Shown in pieces: positions 47,701 to 54,191 of a DNA stretch of 63,791 bases. The position numbers and the translations under genes are program-made. Location: assembly GCA_946414805.1 (NCBI GenBank), contig CAMKPZ010000007.1, positions 1-63,791 on the forward strand, read 5' to 3'. The notes under the pieces are model-generated. The model did not search any database. It had not been told where the DNA came from and saw only the letters and a program-made list of their open reading frames with translations. Source of the stretch: an uncultured Bacteroidales bacterium. Its GTDB lineage: Bacteria > Bacteroidota > Bacteroidia > Bacteroidales > Paludibacteraceae. The stretch's first letter is position 1, and each line of letters begins with the position of its first letter.

Positions 47701-50700
47701 TCGATCCTCGACTACGACAGCATCGAGATATGGTTCATGTCGCAGTACCAGCCGAATGTTATCTACGACAAGGTACTGCTGAGCGTACACTTCCAGCCCT
47801 CGTCCTCTCCTGTGACCCTGACGGCGGAGAACCCGGTGCTCAATACCGATGTCACTACCGGCAACGGCAAGCTGCAGCTCAAGCTGTCGGGCTTCAACCG
47901 CCATTTCCGCAATCTGAAGGAGATAGGCGTGCAGTACCGCTTCGCGGGCAATACCCAATGGACCGACCTCTACGCCTGGGCGACGAGTGTGACGGACACG
48001 GCGGGCTCCAACCGCACGCTCCTGCCCACGGAGGGCGACCTGAGGATGACGCTCGACATGCTCCAGGACATCTCGTACCCCGAGGGCAAGTATGAGTTCC
48101 GCGCGTACACCACCACGCCTTACGGCAAGGACCCGATACGCGCCTACAGCGAGGTGGTGACCGTCATCAAAGATATGAAACGCCCGCGTCCGCTCTACAC
48201 GCCCGCGCCCGCTAATGGTATATTAGGAATAGGCGAACAGCTCTCGGTAGAGTTCAACGAGGACATCATCCCCGGCTATGTAGGCAGCTCCAATATCGTG
48301 ATTACCGCCCGGCTGAACGGCAAGCCGATTGACCATGAGGTGTCGATGCAACTCCTGCCCTACGGCGAGGAAGTGAGGACGGAGAACCCGCTCTTCCTCA
48401 GCGGCAACTTCGCCATGGAGTTCTGGCTCAAATACGACTACTACGGCACCATCCTGCACCAAGGCGACGGCAGCGGCAATTTCGGCATCTCGATAGACCC
48501 GAACGGCTATGTGGTGGTCAATATAGCCGGTGCGGAATACATCAGCAAGGCACCCGTACCGATGGGCGAATGGATATTCTTCGCCATGAACTACAAGGCG
48601 GAGACGATGACCTTCAACATGATAGCCCAGTACGACAAGACGACCCTTGACCTGTTCACCGGACAGACCGTCTCGGAGATAGATATAGACAAAGCGGACT
48701 ACCGCGACGACAACTACCTCTACCTCGGTCCTATCGGCGCCAACATGCACGACCTCGCTATCTACAATATCTTCCGCGACCTGAAGGAAGCGGAAACCGA
48801 CAAGTATGTGTCCAAAGACGCCTACACCTACGGTCTGACCAACTACTGGCACATGAACGAGGGACACGGCTTCGTGGCGGCTGACACACGCCGCACGCAT
48901 AACTTCATCGGCAAAGACAGGTGGGAGATCCTCAGCAAAAACCTCTCCGCACGGATGGACAGCACCAACGGCATGCAGGCGGACATCTCGCAAATCACCA
49001 CCGGTTTCAACGACAGCTACGCTATCGAGCTATGGTATGATCCGGCGACCATCTTCGGCGTTGACACCGTGTTCGAGACCGCCGTGCCTTCCGTGGGAGG
49101 CGACCTGCAGGCGAAGGCGGAGAAACTGTGCCTGCACGAGGACACGATGCATAACTTTGTCCTTGACTACGGCACCAAGTCCCGTATTATAGCGTCCCGT
49201 GCAGACTTCCCCGAACTAACCACCGGCTGGCATCATTTCGCCCTCAATGTGGTACGGGGCCAGGCGGCTTCGTTCTACGTGGACGGCAAGCGCACAGCCG
49301 TCATCGCCGAGGCGGATGTACCGAACCTGAGCGGCTCGGCACTCGTCTTCGCCAAGAACGCGGAGTACGCTAACATCGATGAGGTGCGTATATGGAAAGC
49401 CACGCTCTCCGAAGACAGGCTCCTGCGCAGCATGTACCACACCATCGACACCGCAGAGGTCTATTCGCAGGGGTTGGTGGGCTACTATCCGTTTGAGAAA
49501 GACAGCACGATCAACGGCGTGGAGACCAAGGGCTTCACCCTGCAGAACATGGCACCCGTCTCCATCTACGGCAATACGGGCGATATGCAGTCCACTCGTC
49601 ACACGGATGTAGCCAACACCCCGCCGCTCAAGAGCGCACCGGCTGAGACGATTCTCACGGCTATGCCGGTAGCGTCCGAGCGCAAGGTGGTGATCAACTT
49701 CGTCGAGGATGAAGTCAGCCCGCGCGACCTGGAAGGCACGACGCTCAACATCACCCTGACGGATGTACACGACCTCAACGGCAACACCTCCGAGCCGATC
49801 AAATGGACTGCCTATGTCAAGCAGAACACACTCCTCTGGGGTAAAGACTCCGTCAATATCACCAAGCCCTACGGCAAGGACTACACCTTCGATGTGAACA
49901 TCGAGAACAAGTCCGGCCAGACCGAGTACTACACGGTGGAGAACATGCCGTCGTGGCTGAGTCTGATAAACGACGAAGCCGTCAGCTATCAGCCGTCAGC
50001 AGTCAGCTATCAGCCTTCAGCTGTCAGCGATGTGCAGCCGCTCAAGACCAAAGTGTTGCGCTTCGCGGTCAATCCGCTCGTGCCGGTAGGCAACTACGAA
50101 GCGACGATAGGCGTGCAAGGCAACAAGGGCATCCTCGAACCGCTCCGTATCGTCATGAAAGTGCGCGGCGAGACGCCTAACTGGACCGTTGACCCGACTA
50201 AGTACGACCACTCGATGACCATCATCGGACAGGTATACCTCAGCGGTATCCTGATGGAGAACCCCGAGAGTATGGTGGCTGCCTTCATCGGCGGCGAGTG
50301 CCGCGGCGTGGCTGCACCGAAGAAGATACGCGGCGCGGCGTACGAGACCCTGATCATCTACGGCTCCGACACCGAGGGCGCGGACAAAGACCAGCCCCTC
50401 ACCTTCCGTATCTGGGATGCCTCCAAAGGCATCGCCTACACGGATGCGAATATCCAACTGCCCAATGCCCAAATGGTAAATGAGGTGGTCTTCCGTCAGG
50501 ACACGATGATCGGTAATTTCAACACACCGGCTATCTGGACCAAGTCCGACCGCGTAGAGCAGCTCATTCCGGTACACGAGAACTGGAACTGGATCGCCTT
50601 CGGCGTAGAGCCGCCGTCGGAGTACTGCGACCCTGTCTTCACGCCCCAATACAAGGGCTGGAACGTGCTTGTCAAGGATGAGAACACCTTCAGCCAGAGC

Positions 50701-51606
50701 TCCGGCTCGATCTTCAACGGTCCGCTGAAACTTGCGGTGAACAGGATGTACAAACTGCGTATCCAGCGCACGGCCAAGACGGCTAACGCCACCCTCGCCC
50801 CGCAGCTCTCCGTCAGCGGCAAGCGGCTGCCTTCCGACTCGATGGGCGTTATGATAGAGCACGGCTGGAACTGGTTGCCTTATACGCCGCTGTCAACCAT
50901 GACGGTGGACGAAGCCCTTGCGGGCGTGCAGCCCAAGGAAGGCGACATCATCAAGTCGCAGACCGGCGTTTCCGTCTATGACATCTACGGCTGGGAAGGC
51001 ACGCTCACCGCGCTCGAACCGGGCCACGGCTACCTCTATTACAGCACCGACAGCACGGCCAAGTCCTTCGTCTATCCGACCCCCGCGGCAAACATCCGCC
51101 ACATGCAACGGAAGTTGATGTACAAAGGGACAATGTACAATGTACAAGGGACAATGTACAATGTACAAAGGGCGTATAGTGTCTATCCGAGCAACATGAC
51201 GATGACGATCCGTCTGATGGACGGCGAGGCGGTAGTGGATACCTGCGAGATAGCGGCATATATCGGCGGTGAGTGCCGCGGTGCCGTGCGTGCGCATACC
51301 GACAGCCTCTATTACCTCGTCATTGCCGGCGACGGCGCAGGCCAGCCGATGGAGCTCCGTACCGTCATCAACGGCGAAGAGAGAGTTATAGACAAGACCC
51401 TCACTTTTGTCTCCGACAACCATATCGGCACCCCGTGGGAACCGTATGTGATACAGCTCAATGCCGCGGAAGGCATTGAGGATGTACAAGGGGACAATGT
51501 ACAATGTACAAAGGTGCGGAAGGTGCTTATCAATGACCATATCTATCTCATCCGTCCGGATGGCGAGATGTATGATGTGACGGGAAAGAGAGTGTCTGAG
51601 AAATAA
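41800..51606 (+). CDS. Giant secreted multidomain protein (3268 aa) with LamG domains
   Basis: The signal core VAAMLLLLCTTAIPAWA sits at about residues 32-48, behind an unusual WRESG-repeat N-terminus. Seen in order: beta-rich N-terminal region, FN3-like modules (about 380-680), LamG/concanavalin-like domain (about 745-930), carboxypeptidase-regulatory-like modules (about 1000-1120), a long unrecognised middle, two more LamG-like domains (about 2190-2360 and 2400-2535), an Ig-like stretch, and two related modules with FIGGECRGVA and YIGGECRGAV (about 2825 and 3150) flanking NWNWIAF and GWNWLPY segments. It ends VTGKRVSEK, a tag like those of the DUF285 paralogs. Surface adhesion or glycan binding is inferred. 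Confidence 0.85.
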   Translation: MKTKSAVGRLITHLSEWRESGNQKWRESGARVAAMLLLLCTTAIPAWADSWAKTWNDMITDDGGGEVRFRGQNYNVLGSNWSYSMYKFKTNKTFNPANDQFYWEFNMFVDYGYYSLDGAMDYYTRSAYKGEIYVMTPDSQAHTIAHWERAKGYPCCPLDAYTTSYNITDSTWGYIYVSNISDHKITIQYMPSSRAAEDGVICIMMKESVIYGSSEIGWVQYEKSINCSALKEDSPMPKLSSVAWSTDGSLRGVVTNVPDKRSDSKFKQYYQVYEYFYDSGEKSNYEYYTTSGSNVSITEKSGGKMDWEWKSWLRGSDAGHAEYAYTTPVYLKYRGGMHVNLGGTLAHDNDLYQPYVTGTYIQPYTRPVSVSTDYNKWTKEVTVSWERSKIETAYDGSSTKDVECRTDGKWYVIRYESGKPNDYTLVNTLNGNASSLKMTDSNIDYDQKYMYRVIFLPDILESTYKDKLTQLPGYQRTRNDYDLWMETGEVETKMEVKIELWQDMKHTAAVRLKWNYGIELDDLTWHIDYRDAGSNKAWQTRSEAPVVDKNQSEAMLDITGSSVCEPKEYRVRVSINGRVLYSNIASTSVPDSTYISEVVASTGTEESSVTVKWKVERPDKLYDIWYRVLRRVIGDSEWTLLTDDKHGTASEYTFTDTRAVAGSYYEYSVEAYGAQCEAQLTKKNEVIAPGFSQANATITGHVSFGTGTAVQGAKVQLYNVPTEENDILPQYFSRYISGAGKGLQWRGDSTRYASVLNGGKDMTLQLWARPSSFGADQQQLLQLTNAIELGIKRSEGVFHLYAIDRSNGGTDLTEFPSLTFSTTDFTHITAVYSGGKWLFYVGTDSLRTDSMQVANSGWQAIQTAGTLTFSIGGDNRAAGSAYTGSVDDVRLWSRALPRKEIENNYCRILGGTEKGLFLYWPLDEGLRVVKYAFDVACQDGIYQLNHPEVGANVIPTTDVPKRLGLYGLTDSEGDYIIRGIPFQQGGTNYKIAPELGIHRFNPEKRSMFVSPSSLTANNIDFEDVSSFPMRGHVYYAGTNIPAEGIRFYIDGELVTANGKVKETDAEGYYTISVPIGEHYVEASLEGHTMVAGGRYPLTGTYNFTDEVQYDFFDSTLVNFVGRIGGGTVNDTLPVGFGLSKNNIGVATITLGLNSANLSFNRQQPKVTEYATTDRFFASDTASIRSHASTGVGELSRYIVITTDSATGEFSALLPPLKYITKSIKIGKNSKEIAFTSLPEIDLTNPRAERTDSIRTTNAQGDTVTLNYKYNTKMVQTYFARPQVDVVQVGNPAGAFGMDSIIVKPDDVVSDTLRQLYTVNGDTVAYRFGYPVYQMLDAVEYAIHAYEAYTNYDGAAPVTDTLNLNGQELVIGNEMSATQSVIYDAPEDSTQYTPGKVYDMQHDPITLDKNGRARVQWTVGFPNIVSPFTRQFYINLTRDDRTYTPFRMDAVVLGSLTTGNNFVTQGPDNVQFILRDPYGAHSKTTLKTGKVFTKTKYYTYQRSGEHSLMVDWLAGATVITAKGLGVALISSSEVHTDVNTGVKSNWKYTHKKDSMFIETTVESISTSDKYPYVGAMGDVYVGTSNNILVGTCRKVHIKKNVQSGKYEIVLEDALALGTQIKTMFAYSQYELEKVMIPKWKSQRKQFLTQVASKEAAENYVNHGKSAKWLTWLDPSASNYGEKGTYLFVGPEHPEKDERDSVEWCNEQIEAWENCIRRNEEAKINVMDSQTPKNYSIDGGSSRTFTYRNDTTGLDQIQTDYTIQAVIGWKNNWNISDFIDVGVITNLQNTVGGGTISGTGKDSTNYTEWDYVLADGNRDADLSINMYDAESGNNSKIFTLFGGQTYNPYEPADSTHYYKPNGQSLPLGNGSVRMEEPRISIGDGTGNPGKSLTLTDIPAGQSVNAVLYCSNMSNSNQGRNFCYDFGISESTNQKGLEILMDGTPVNGRSILLNQNETAQKVISIRQTDESILDYDSIEIWFMSQYQPNVIYDKVLLSVHFQPSSSPVTLTAENPVLNTDVTTGNGKLQLKLSGFNRHFRNLKEIGVQYRFAGNTQWTDLYAWATSVTDTAGSNRTLLPTEGDLRMTLDMLQDISYPEGKYEFRAYTTTPYGKDPIRAYSEVVTVIKDMKRPRPLYTPAPANGILGIGEQLSVEFNEDIIPGYVGSSNIVITARLNGKPIDHEVSMQLLPYGEEVRTENPLFLSGNFAMEFWLKYDYYGTILHQGDGSGNFGISIDPNGYVVVNIAGAEYISKAPVPMGEWIFFAMNYKAETMTFNMIAQYDKTTLDLFTGQTVSEIDIDKADYRDDNYLYLGPIGANMHDLAIYNIFRDLKEAETDKYVSKDAYTYGLTNYWHMNEGHGFVAADTRRTHNFIGKDRWEILSKNLSARMDSTNGMQADISQITTGFNDSYAIELWYDPATIFGVDTVFETAVPSVGGDLQAKAEKLCLHEDTMHNFVLDYGTKSRIIASRADFPELTTGWHHFALNVVRGQAASFYVDGKRTAVIAEADVPNLSGSALVFAKNAEYANIDEVRIWKATLSEDRLLRSMYHTIDTAEVYSQGLVGYYPFEKDSTINGVETKGFTLQNMAPVSIYGNTGDMQSTRHTDVANTPPLKSAPAETILTAMPVASERKVVINFVEDEVSPRDLEGTTLNITLTDVHDLNGNTSEPIKWTAYVKQNTLLWGKDSVNITKPYGKDYTFDVNIENKSGQTEYYTVENMPSWLSLINDEAVSYQPSAVSYQPSAVSDVQPLKTKVLRFAVNPLVPVGNYEATIGVQGNKGILEPLRIVMKVRGETPNWTVDPTKYDHSMTIIGQVYLSGILMENPESMVAAFIGGECRGVAAPKKIRGAAYETLIIYGSDTEGADKDQPLTFRIWDASKGIAYTDANIQLPNAQMVNEVVFRQDTMIGNFNTPAIWTKSDRVEQLIPVHENWNWIAFGVEPPSEYCDPVFTPQYKGWNVLVKDENTFSQSSGSIFNGPLKLAVNRMYKLRIQRTAKTANATLAPQLSVSGKRLPSDSMGVMIEHGWNWLPYTPLSTMTVDEALAGVQPKEGDIIKSQTGVSVYDIYGWEGTLTALEPGHGYLYYSTDSTAKSFVYPTPAANIRHMQRKLMYKGTMYNVQGTMYNVQRAYSVYPSNMTMTIRLMDGEAVVDTCEIAAYIGGECRGAVRAHTDSLYYLVIAGDGAGQPMELRTVINGEERVIDKTLTFVSDNHIGTPWEPYVIQLNAAEGIEDVQGDNVQCTKVRKVLINDHIYLIRPDGEMYDVTGKRVSEK
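41846..41900 (+). repeat. In-frame 11-bp tandem repeat at the 5' end of the giant gene
   Basis: AGTGGCGCGAG occurs three times plus a partial copy, encoding WRESG units before the signal peptide core. Such runs can change length by slippage; 11 bp units would shift frame. Confidence 0.75.
49981..50031 (+). repeat. Intergenic-type repeat inside the giant coding sequence
   Basis: GTCAGCTATCAGCC twice, then TTCAGCTGTCAGC, encoding YQPSAVSYQPSAVS. The last 13 bases recur inverted in the intergenic space at 39688. Confidence 0.75.
51118..51172 (+). repeat. GTACAA microrepeat inside the giant coding sequence
   Basis: Repeated ACAATGTACAAAGGG-type units encode MYNVQGTMYNVQ. The same family lies between the DUF285 genes and in their shared 3' cassette, and again at 51482-51512. 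Confidence 0.8.
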
Positions 51607-51635
51607 ATCATAGCTTTCGGGCTGCATCACCGGGA

Positions 51636-51670
51636 GGGTGTGTCAAAACTATTGGCACACCCCCTTTTTT
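51636..51670 (+). terminator. Terminator of the giant gene
   Basis: GGGTGTG (51636-51642) pairs with CACACCC (51656-51662), followed by TTTTTT. Confidence 0.85.
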
Positions 51671-51835
51671 GTCAATAATTGTCGATAATATCAGTGGACA
51701 GAAAACGGCTAATTATGCGAATTAAACGAATATAAATTAGCTTAATTAGATAAATTCGCCGTTATAATAAAACGAAAAATCTTATACAGCAATGACCAAG
51801 TATCAATTTTTGCTCAAAAAAAAGAAGAAGGAGAG

Positions 51836-52039
51836 TTGAGCATTCTCATCAAAGAGTACGGTTTGCCACCCTATTACCTGCAATGGATGGCGTATTATGA
51901 GTTTTATTGCAACAATAGCACGATGAGTTATACCGAACTGTCGTGCTATTTTCATGTTACGAGAAGCACTGTTTACCGCGCGGTGCAGTTCATGAAATCC
52001 CTCCATCCGGACACCGTTCCAAAACTGCGGAACGCATAA
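51836..52039 (+). CDS. Small helix-turn-helix protein
   Basis: A 67-aa protein, TTG start. The segment MSYTELSCYFHVTRSTVYRAVQFM has the shape of an HTH (turn at HVT, recognition helix STVYRAVQFM), so DNA binding is likely. The frame is open upstream (reading QVSIFAQKKEEGEL before the TTG) but has no standard start, so the true N-terminus is uncertain. An ATG at 51792 in another frame ends at an A8 run followed by a stop, so a frameshift is possible. A deleted copy lies at 38002. Confidence 0.6.
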   Translation: MSILIKEYGLPPYYLQWMAYYEFYCNNSTMSYTELSCYFHVTRSTVYRAVQFMKSLHPDTVPKLRNA

Positions 52040-52054
52040 TCCGCAAAAAAGCAG

Positions 52055-52062
52055 TAATTTTG
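52055..52062 (+). promoter_or_regulatory. Possible -7 element downstream of the HTH gene
   Basis: TAATTTTG preceded by GCAAAAAAGCAG, similar in wording to the ychF promoter region, but no TTG box 20 bp upstream. Confidence 0.35.
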
Positions 52063-52201
52063 TCGTCGGAAAAAGAAAGGGAATAAGAAAAAAGAAGCAA
52101 AAAAGAATTAACAAAGAACCAAGCCATGCCTTGCCTAAAAGCCGGATGGCATCCGGCACAACTACCAAGAATGCCATTCGGATAGCAAAGGCAAGGCAAG
52201 G

Positions 52202-52250
52202 CACAATTCACAATTCACAATTTACAATTAATAATTTAAAATTTAAAATT
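52202..52250 (+). repeat. Microrepeats CAATTCA and AATTTAAA before the next gene
   Basis: CACAATTCACAATTCACAATT grades into AATTTAAAATTTAAAATT and ends exactly at the ATG at 52251. Confidence 0.8.
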
Positions 52251-52583
52251 ATGTACAGTATTATGAGTATTTGGGCATTGCTCAGTCCGCAGGGCGAGTA
52301 CAAGCGGCGGCGAGGGGCATGCGAACGGCTGTGGGCGGGTTATGACGAAGCGACCCGGCAGCGAGTGTATGAGGCACTGAGTGCCGCTAAGGAAGAAGGG
52401 CGATGGATCAACCCGAACCCTTATTTCGCGATAGAGGATACCGCGTTGGCGGAACAGCGAAAACGCCGTACGCAGACGCTCTCTTTCAATGAGTACTACA
52501 TCCGGTACGGCACCACCGAAGAAAAGGACGGGTGGAAGATGGAAAATCCGACGGGGCAGAAGGTGATCTATGTTAGGAATTAA
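52251..52583 (+). CDS. Hypothetical protein, 110 aa
   Basis: Starts MYSIMSIWALLSPQGEYKRR and is basic and helical, with no signal peptide. Not recognised. The acid/base pattern GYDEATRQRVYEALSAAKEE suggests a compact helical protein. First of a chain of small genes reading the same way, with the next frames overlapping or abutting it. Confidence 0.55.
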   Translation: MYSIMSIWALLSPQGEYKRRRGACERLWAGYDEATRQRVYEALSAAKEEGRWINPNPYFAIEDTALAEQRKRRTQTLSFNEYYIRYGTTEEKDGWKMENPTGQKVIYVRN

Positions 52584-52767
52584 AAATTACGAATTACGAA
52601 TTAGTCGGAAAGGTGTTGTCTCCGTCGTGGTACCGTTGTTCTCCCGACGTGGTCCCGTGATGGTCGCGTTCATGACACGGCGGAAAACCGCCGCGCAGCC
52701 GACGAAGGAAGTCGCAAGCAAAAAGACAAAAGAAGAATGGGAAAAGTATTTTTTGATCCGGGCATAG
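52570..52767 (+). CDS. Doubtful small protein, up to 65 aa
   Basis: The frame overlaps both neighbours (13 bp upstream, 31 bp downstream). Its first codons are an AATTACGAATTACG microrepeat, so the true start may be the ATG at 52660 (MVAFMTRRKTAAQPTKEV). The C-terminus is Lys-rich. No family recognised; it may be non-coding. Confidence 0.3.
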   Translation: MLGIKNYELRISRKGVVSVVVPLFSRRGPVMVAFMTRRKTAAQPTKEVASKKTKEEWEKYFLIRA

Positions 52768-52958
52768 AATCCGTGCAAGGCATCCTAAAAGGAGATGATC
52801 CATTTTATATCCGTCGCTACCGATGCAAAGACGGAAGAGTGAAACATATCGTCCAACGCAGGCCTGACCGTTCCGGTCACAAAGCGACCGAGGCGGAAGC
52901 GGCAAACCGCAAAACATTCGGGATGCGCTACGGGACGAACAAAAAGAAAAAGGGATGA
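52737..52958 (+). CDS. Hypothetical small basic protein, 73 aa
   Basis: The pattern FYIRRYRCKDGRVKHIVQRR followed by SGHKATEAEAANRKTFG resembles the N-terminal half of a family of small Bacteroidales proteins with an F-x-R-R-x-x-K/D-G strand pair and an HxATxAExAN helix. The genes at 53548 and 54192 may be relatives. Stop and next start overlap (ATGA), so it is coupled to the following gene. Function unknown. Confidence 0.55.
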   Translation: MGKVFFDPGIESVQGILKGDDPFYIRRYRCKDGRVKHIVQRRPDRSGHKATEAEAANRKTFGMRYGTNKKKKG

Positions 52959-53221
52959 AGATATTAGAAAAAGAAGTACAAATAATCGAACAAATCGGTA
53001 AAATGGCAAAGTCAATCCAATTTACGAAAAAAGAGTTAGCCGCTTCCATCTCGAAGCAGTTAGGCGTCAGAATCAGTCCGAATGAGTTCGGGAGATGGCT
53101 ACAGATCATGGATGAGACCAAAGGTATCCCTCATTATGACAAGTTAAGCAAGAACATGGATGCCGAACAGGTTCGTGCCGTGAGTGAATGGCTCGGCTAT
53201 GAGTTAGAAAAGGAAGTATAA
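52955..53221 (+). CDS. Hypothetical small protein, 88 aa
   Basis: A helical, charged protein beginning MKILEKEVQIIEQIGKMAKS. The stretch FTKKELAASISKQLGVRISP has the periodicity of a helix-turn-helix but I cannot assign it. Coupled to the preceding gene. Ends the first small-gene chain. Confidence 0.55.
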   Translation: MKILEKEVQIIEQIGKMAKSIQFTKKELAASISKQLGVRISPNEFGRWLQIMDETKGIPHYDKLSKNMDAEQVRAVSEWLGYELEKEV

Positions 53222-53272
53222 GGGCCATCGTGCAAAAGAAAGCGGTCTATCGTGCAAGATGAGGTGCGAAAA

Positions 53273-53304
53273 TTTGCCCATGTGGTAAATTTGCAGTAAT
53301 TTTG
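53273..53304 (+). promoter_or_regulatory. Promoter of the second small-gene chain
   Basis: TTTG (53273-53276), 20 bp, TAATTTTG (53297-53304). The transcript starts at repeat copy B and runs into the gene at 53548 through a ~240-nt leader. Confidence 0.75.
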
Positions 53305-53308
53305 CACT

Positions 53309-53420
53309 CGCTAACGTTAAGGCTCGTTACGACTCGCGGCACAGCCGCTCCATGGAAACTCGCCTTACGCTACGCTCTCCCCAACGGACGCACTAGCGCT
53401 AGCGCCCGCCGGGGACCCCG
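53309..53420 (+). repeat. ~110-bp structured repeat, copy B
   Basis: Plus-strand copy of the element at 41291-41403. Hairpin GCGGC-aca-GCCGC and the conserved core are kept, and the variable loop here holds the palindrome CTAGCGCTAG. It begins within a few bases of the predicted transcription start. Confidence 0.75.
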
Positions 53421-53425
53421 GGGAA

Positions 53426-53515
53426 TCTTTTCGGAAAGATAGGATAACGGTCAGTCGGGGCGTCTATCGCCTATCCTCAGTCCCGACGAACCGGAAAGGG
53501 ATATTCCGAAAGACA
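53426..53515 (+). ncRNA. Structured 5' leader segment
   Basis: Outer stem TTTCGGAA (53429-53436) with TTCCGAAA (53504-53511). An inner stem of CGGT plus GTCGGG (53454-53459) pairs with CCCGAC (53482-53487) plus ACCG. Nested pairing over 90 nt is more than chance spacing would give. It ends 32 nt before the ATG, so it may affect translation of the gene at 53548. Confidence 0.5.
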
Positions 53516-53547
53516 GCCGGATGCAAAAAACCTAAACCTTATCAAAA

Positions 53548-53871
53548 ATGGCAAAAATCACATTACATGGTATGTTTGCCCGCGTGATGGGCAAATTCAA
53601 CCGCTCGGAGACGCTGTATTTCAAGCGTTGCAACTGCGGCAAGGAGCAGCTGGGCGTGGATCTGCTGAACCCCGTCCGTGTCAGCAAGGATGCCAAAGTC
53701 CTCGCCTGCCAAGCCGCTCTCAAGACGGCAGCGCAGGCAGCCAAAGCCGCACTGGCAGACCCTGCCGAACGCGCAACGCTTGAAGCAGCCTTCAAAGCCC
53801 AGAGCAAGTACACCTCCCTCTTCGCCTACACCGTGGCGCAGAAGTATGTCAAACCCGAGTTCGGGAATTAG
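53548..53871 (+). CDS. Hypothetical protein, 107 aa, recurring small Bacteroidales family
   Basis: MAKITLHGMFARVMGKFNRS opens a basic N-terminal strand region with SETLYFKRCNCGKEQ. A long Ala-rich helix (about 50-85) follows and the end reads AFKAQSKYTSLFAYTVAQKY. This last motif also ends the 54192 protein (AAQSKYTTMRSFLWSLEKAEY), so the two are distant paralogs. I recall similar short proteins, annotated hypothetical, in Bacteroidales genomes. Function unknown. Confidence 0.65.
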   Translation: MAKITLHGMFARVMGKFNRSETLYFKRCNCGKEQLGVDLLNPVRVSKDAKVLACQAALKTAAQAAKAALADPAERATLEAAFKAQSKYTSLFAYTVAQKYVKPEFGN

Positions 53872-53901
53872 AAATTAAAAATTAAAAATTAAAAATTACG
53901 A
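53871..53901 (+). repeat. AAATTAAA microrepeat at a gene boundary
   Basis: Four AAATTAAA-type units fill the gap between the stop and the next ATG. Confidence 0.8.
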
Positions 53902-54105
53902 ATGATGAGCAAACGACAGATTGCAAAAGTCGTCATATCCGTGCTGATTGCAGCGCTGACGGCGTTGGCGGCGGGGTTGGGACTGACCTCCTGCAACGTG
54001 ACGCGGAGCATCACCACGCGGAGTGAGGCATGGCAGAAAGGCGACACGAGCGTGGTCATCCAGACCAAGACCGTCGAAACCTATGACGCCTCGAAGAAAC
54101 TGTGA
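53902..54105 (+). CDS. Smalltalk-like small lipoprotein, 67 aa
   Basis: MSKRQIAKVVISVLIAALTA opens a basic start and hydrophobic helix ending LGLTSCN, the pattern of the Bacteroidota smalltalk small-protein family. Here it is followed by ~35 extra polar residues (NVTRSITTRSEAWQKGDTSV), longer than the ~30-aa members I know. The Cys in LTSC could be lipidated. Start at 53902 or the adjacent ATG at 53905. In Bacteroides such peptides sit beside HU-like and amidase genes; here they sit beside unknown small proteins. Confidence 0.65.
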   Translation: MMSKRQIAKVVISVLIAALTALAAGLGLTSCNVTRSITTRSEAWQKGDTSVVIQTKTVETYDASKKL

Positions 54106-54109
54106 GCAA

Positions 54110-54180
54110 TTCACAATTCACAATTCACAATTCACAATTCTTAGCCCCAAGGGGCACGATTATTTCACAATTCACAATTA
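54110..54180 (+). repeat. CAATTCA microrepeat cluster
   Basis: Tandem CAATTCACAATTCA units, an insert TTAGCCCCAAGGGGCACGAT with the hairpin CCCCAAGGGG, then more units. The phrase GGGGCACGATTATTTCACAA recurs at 55238. Confidence 0.8.
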
Positions 54181-54191
54181 CCTTAACTATT

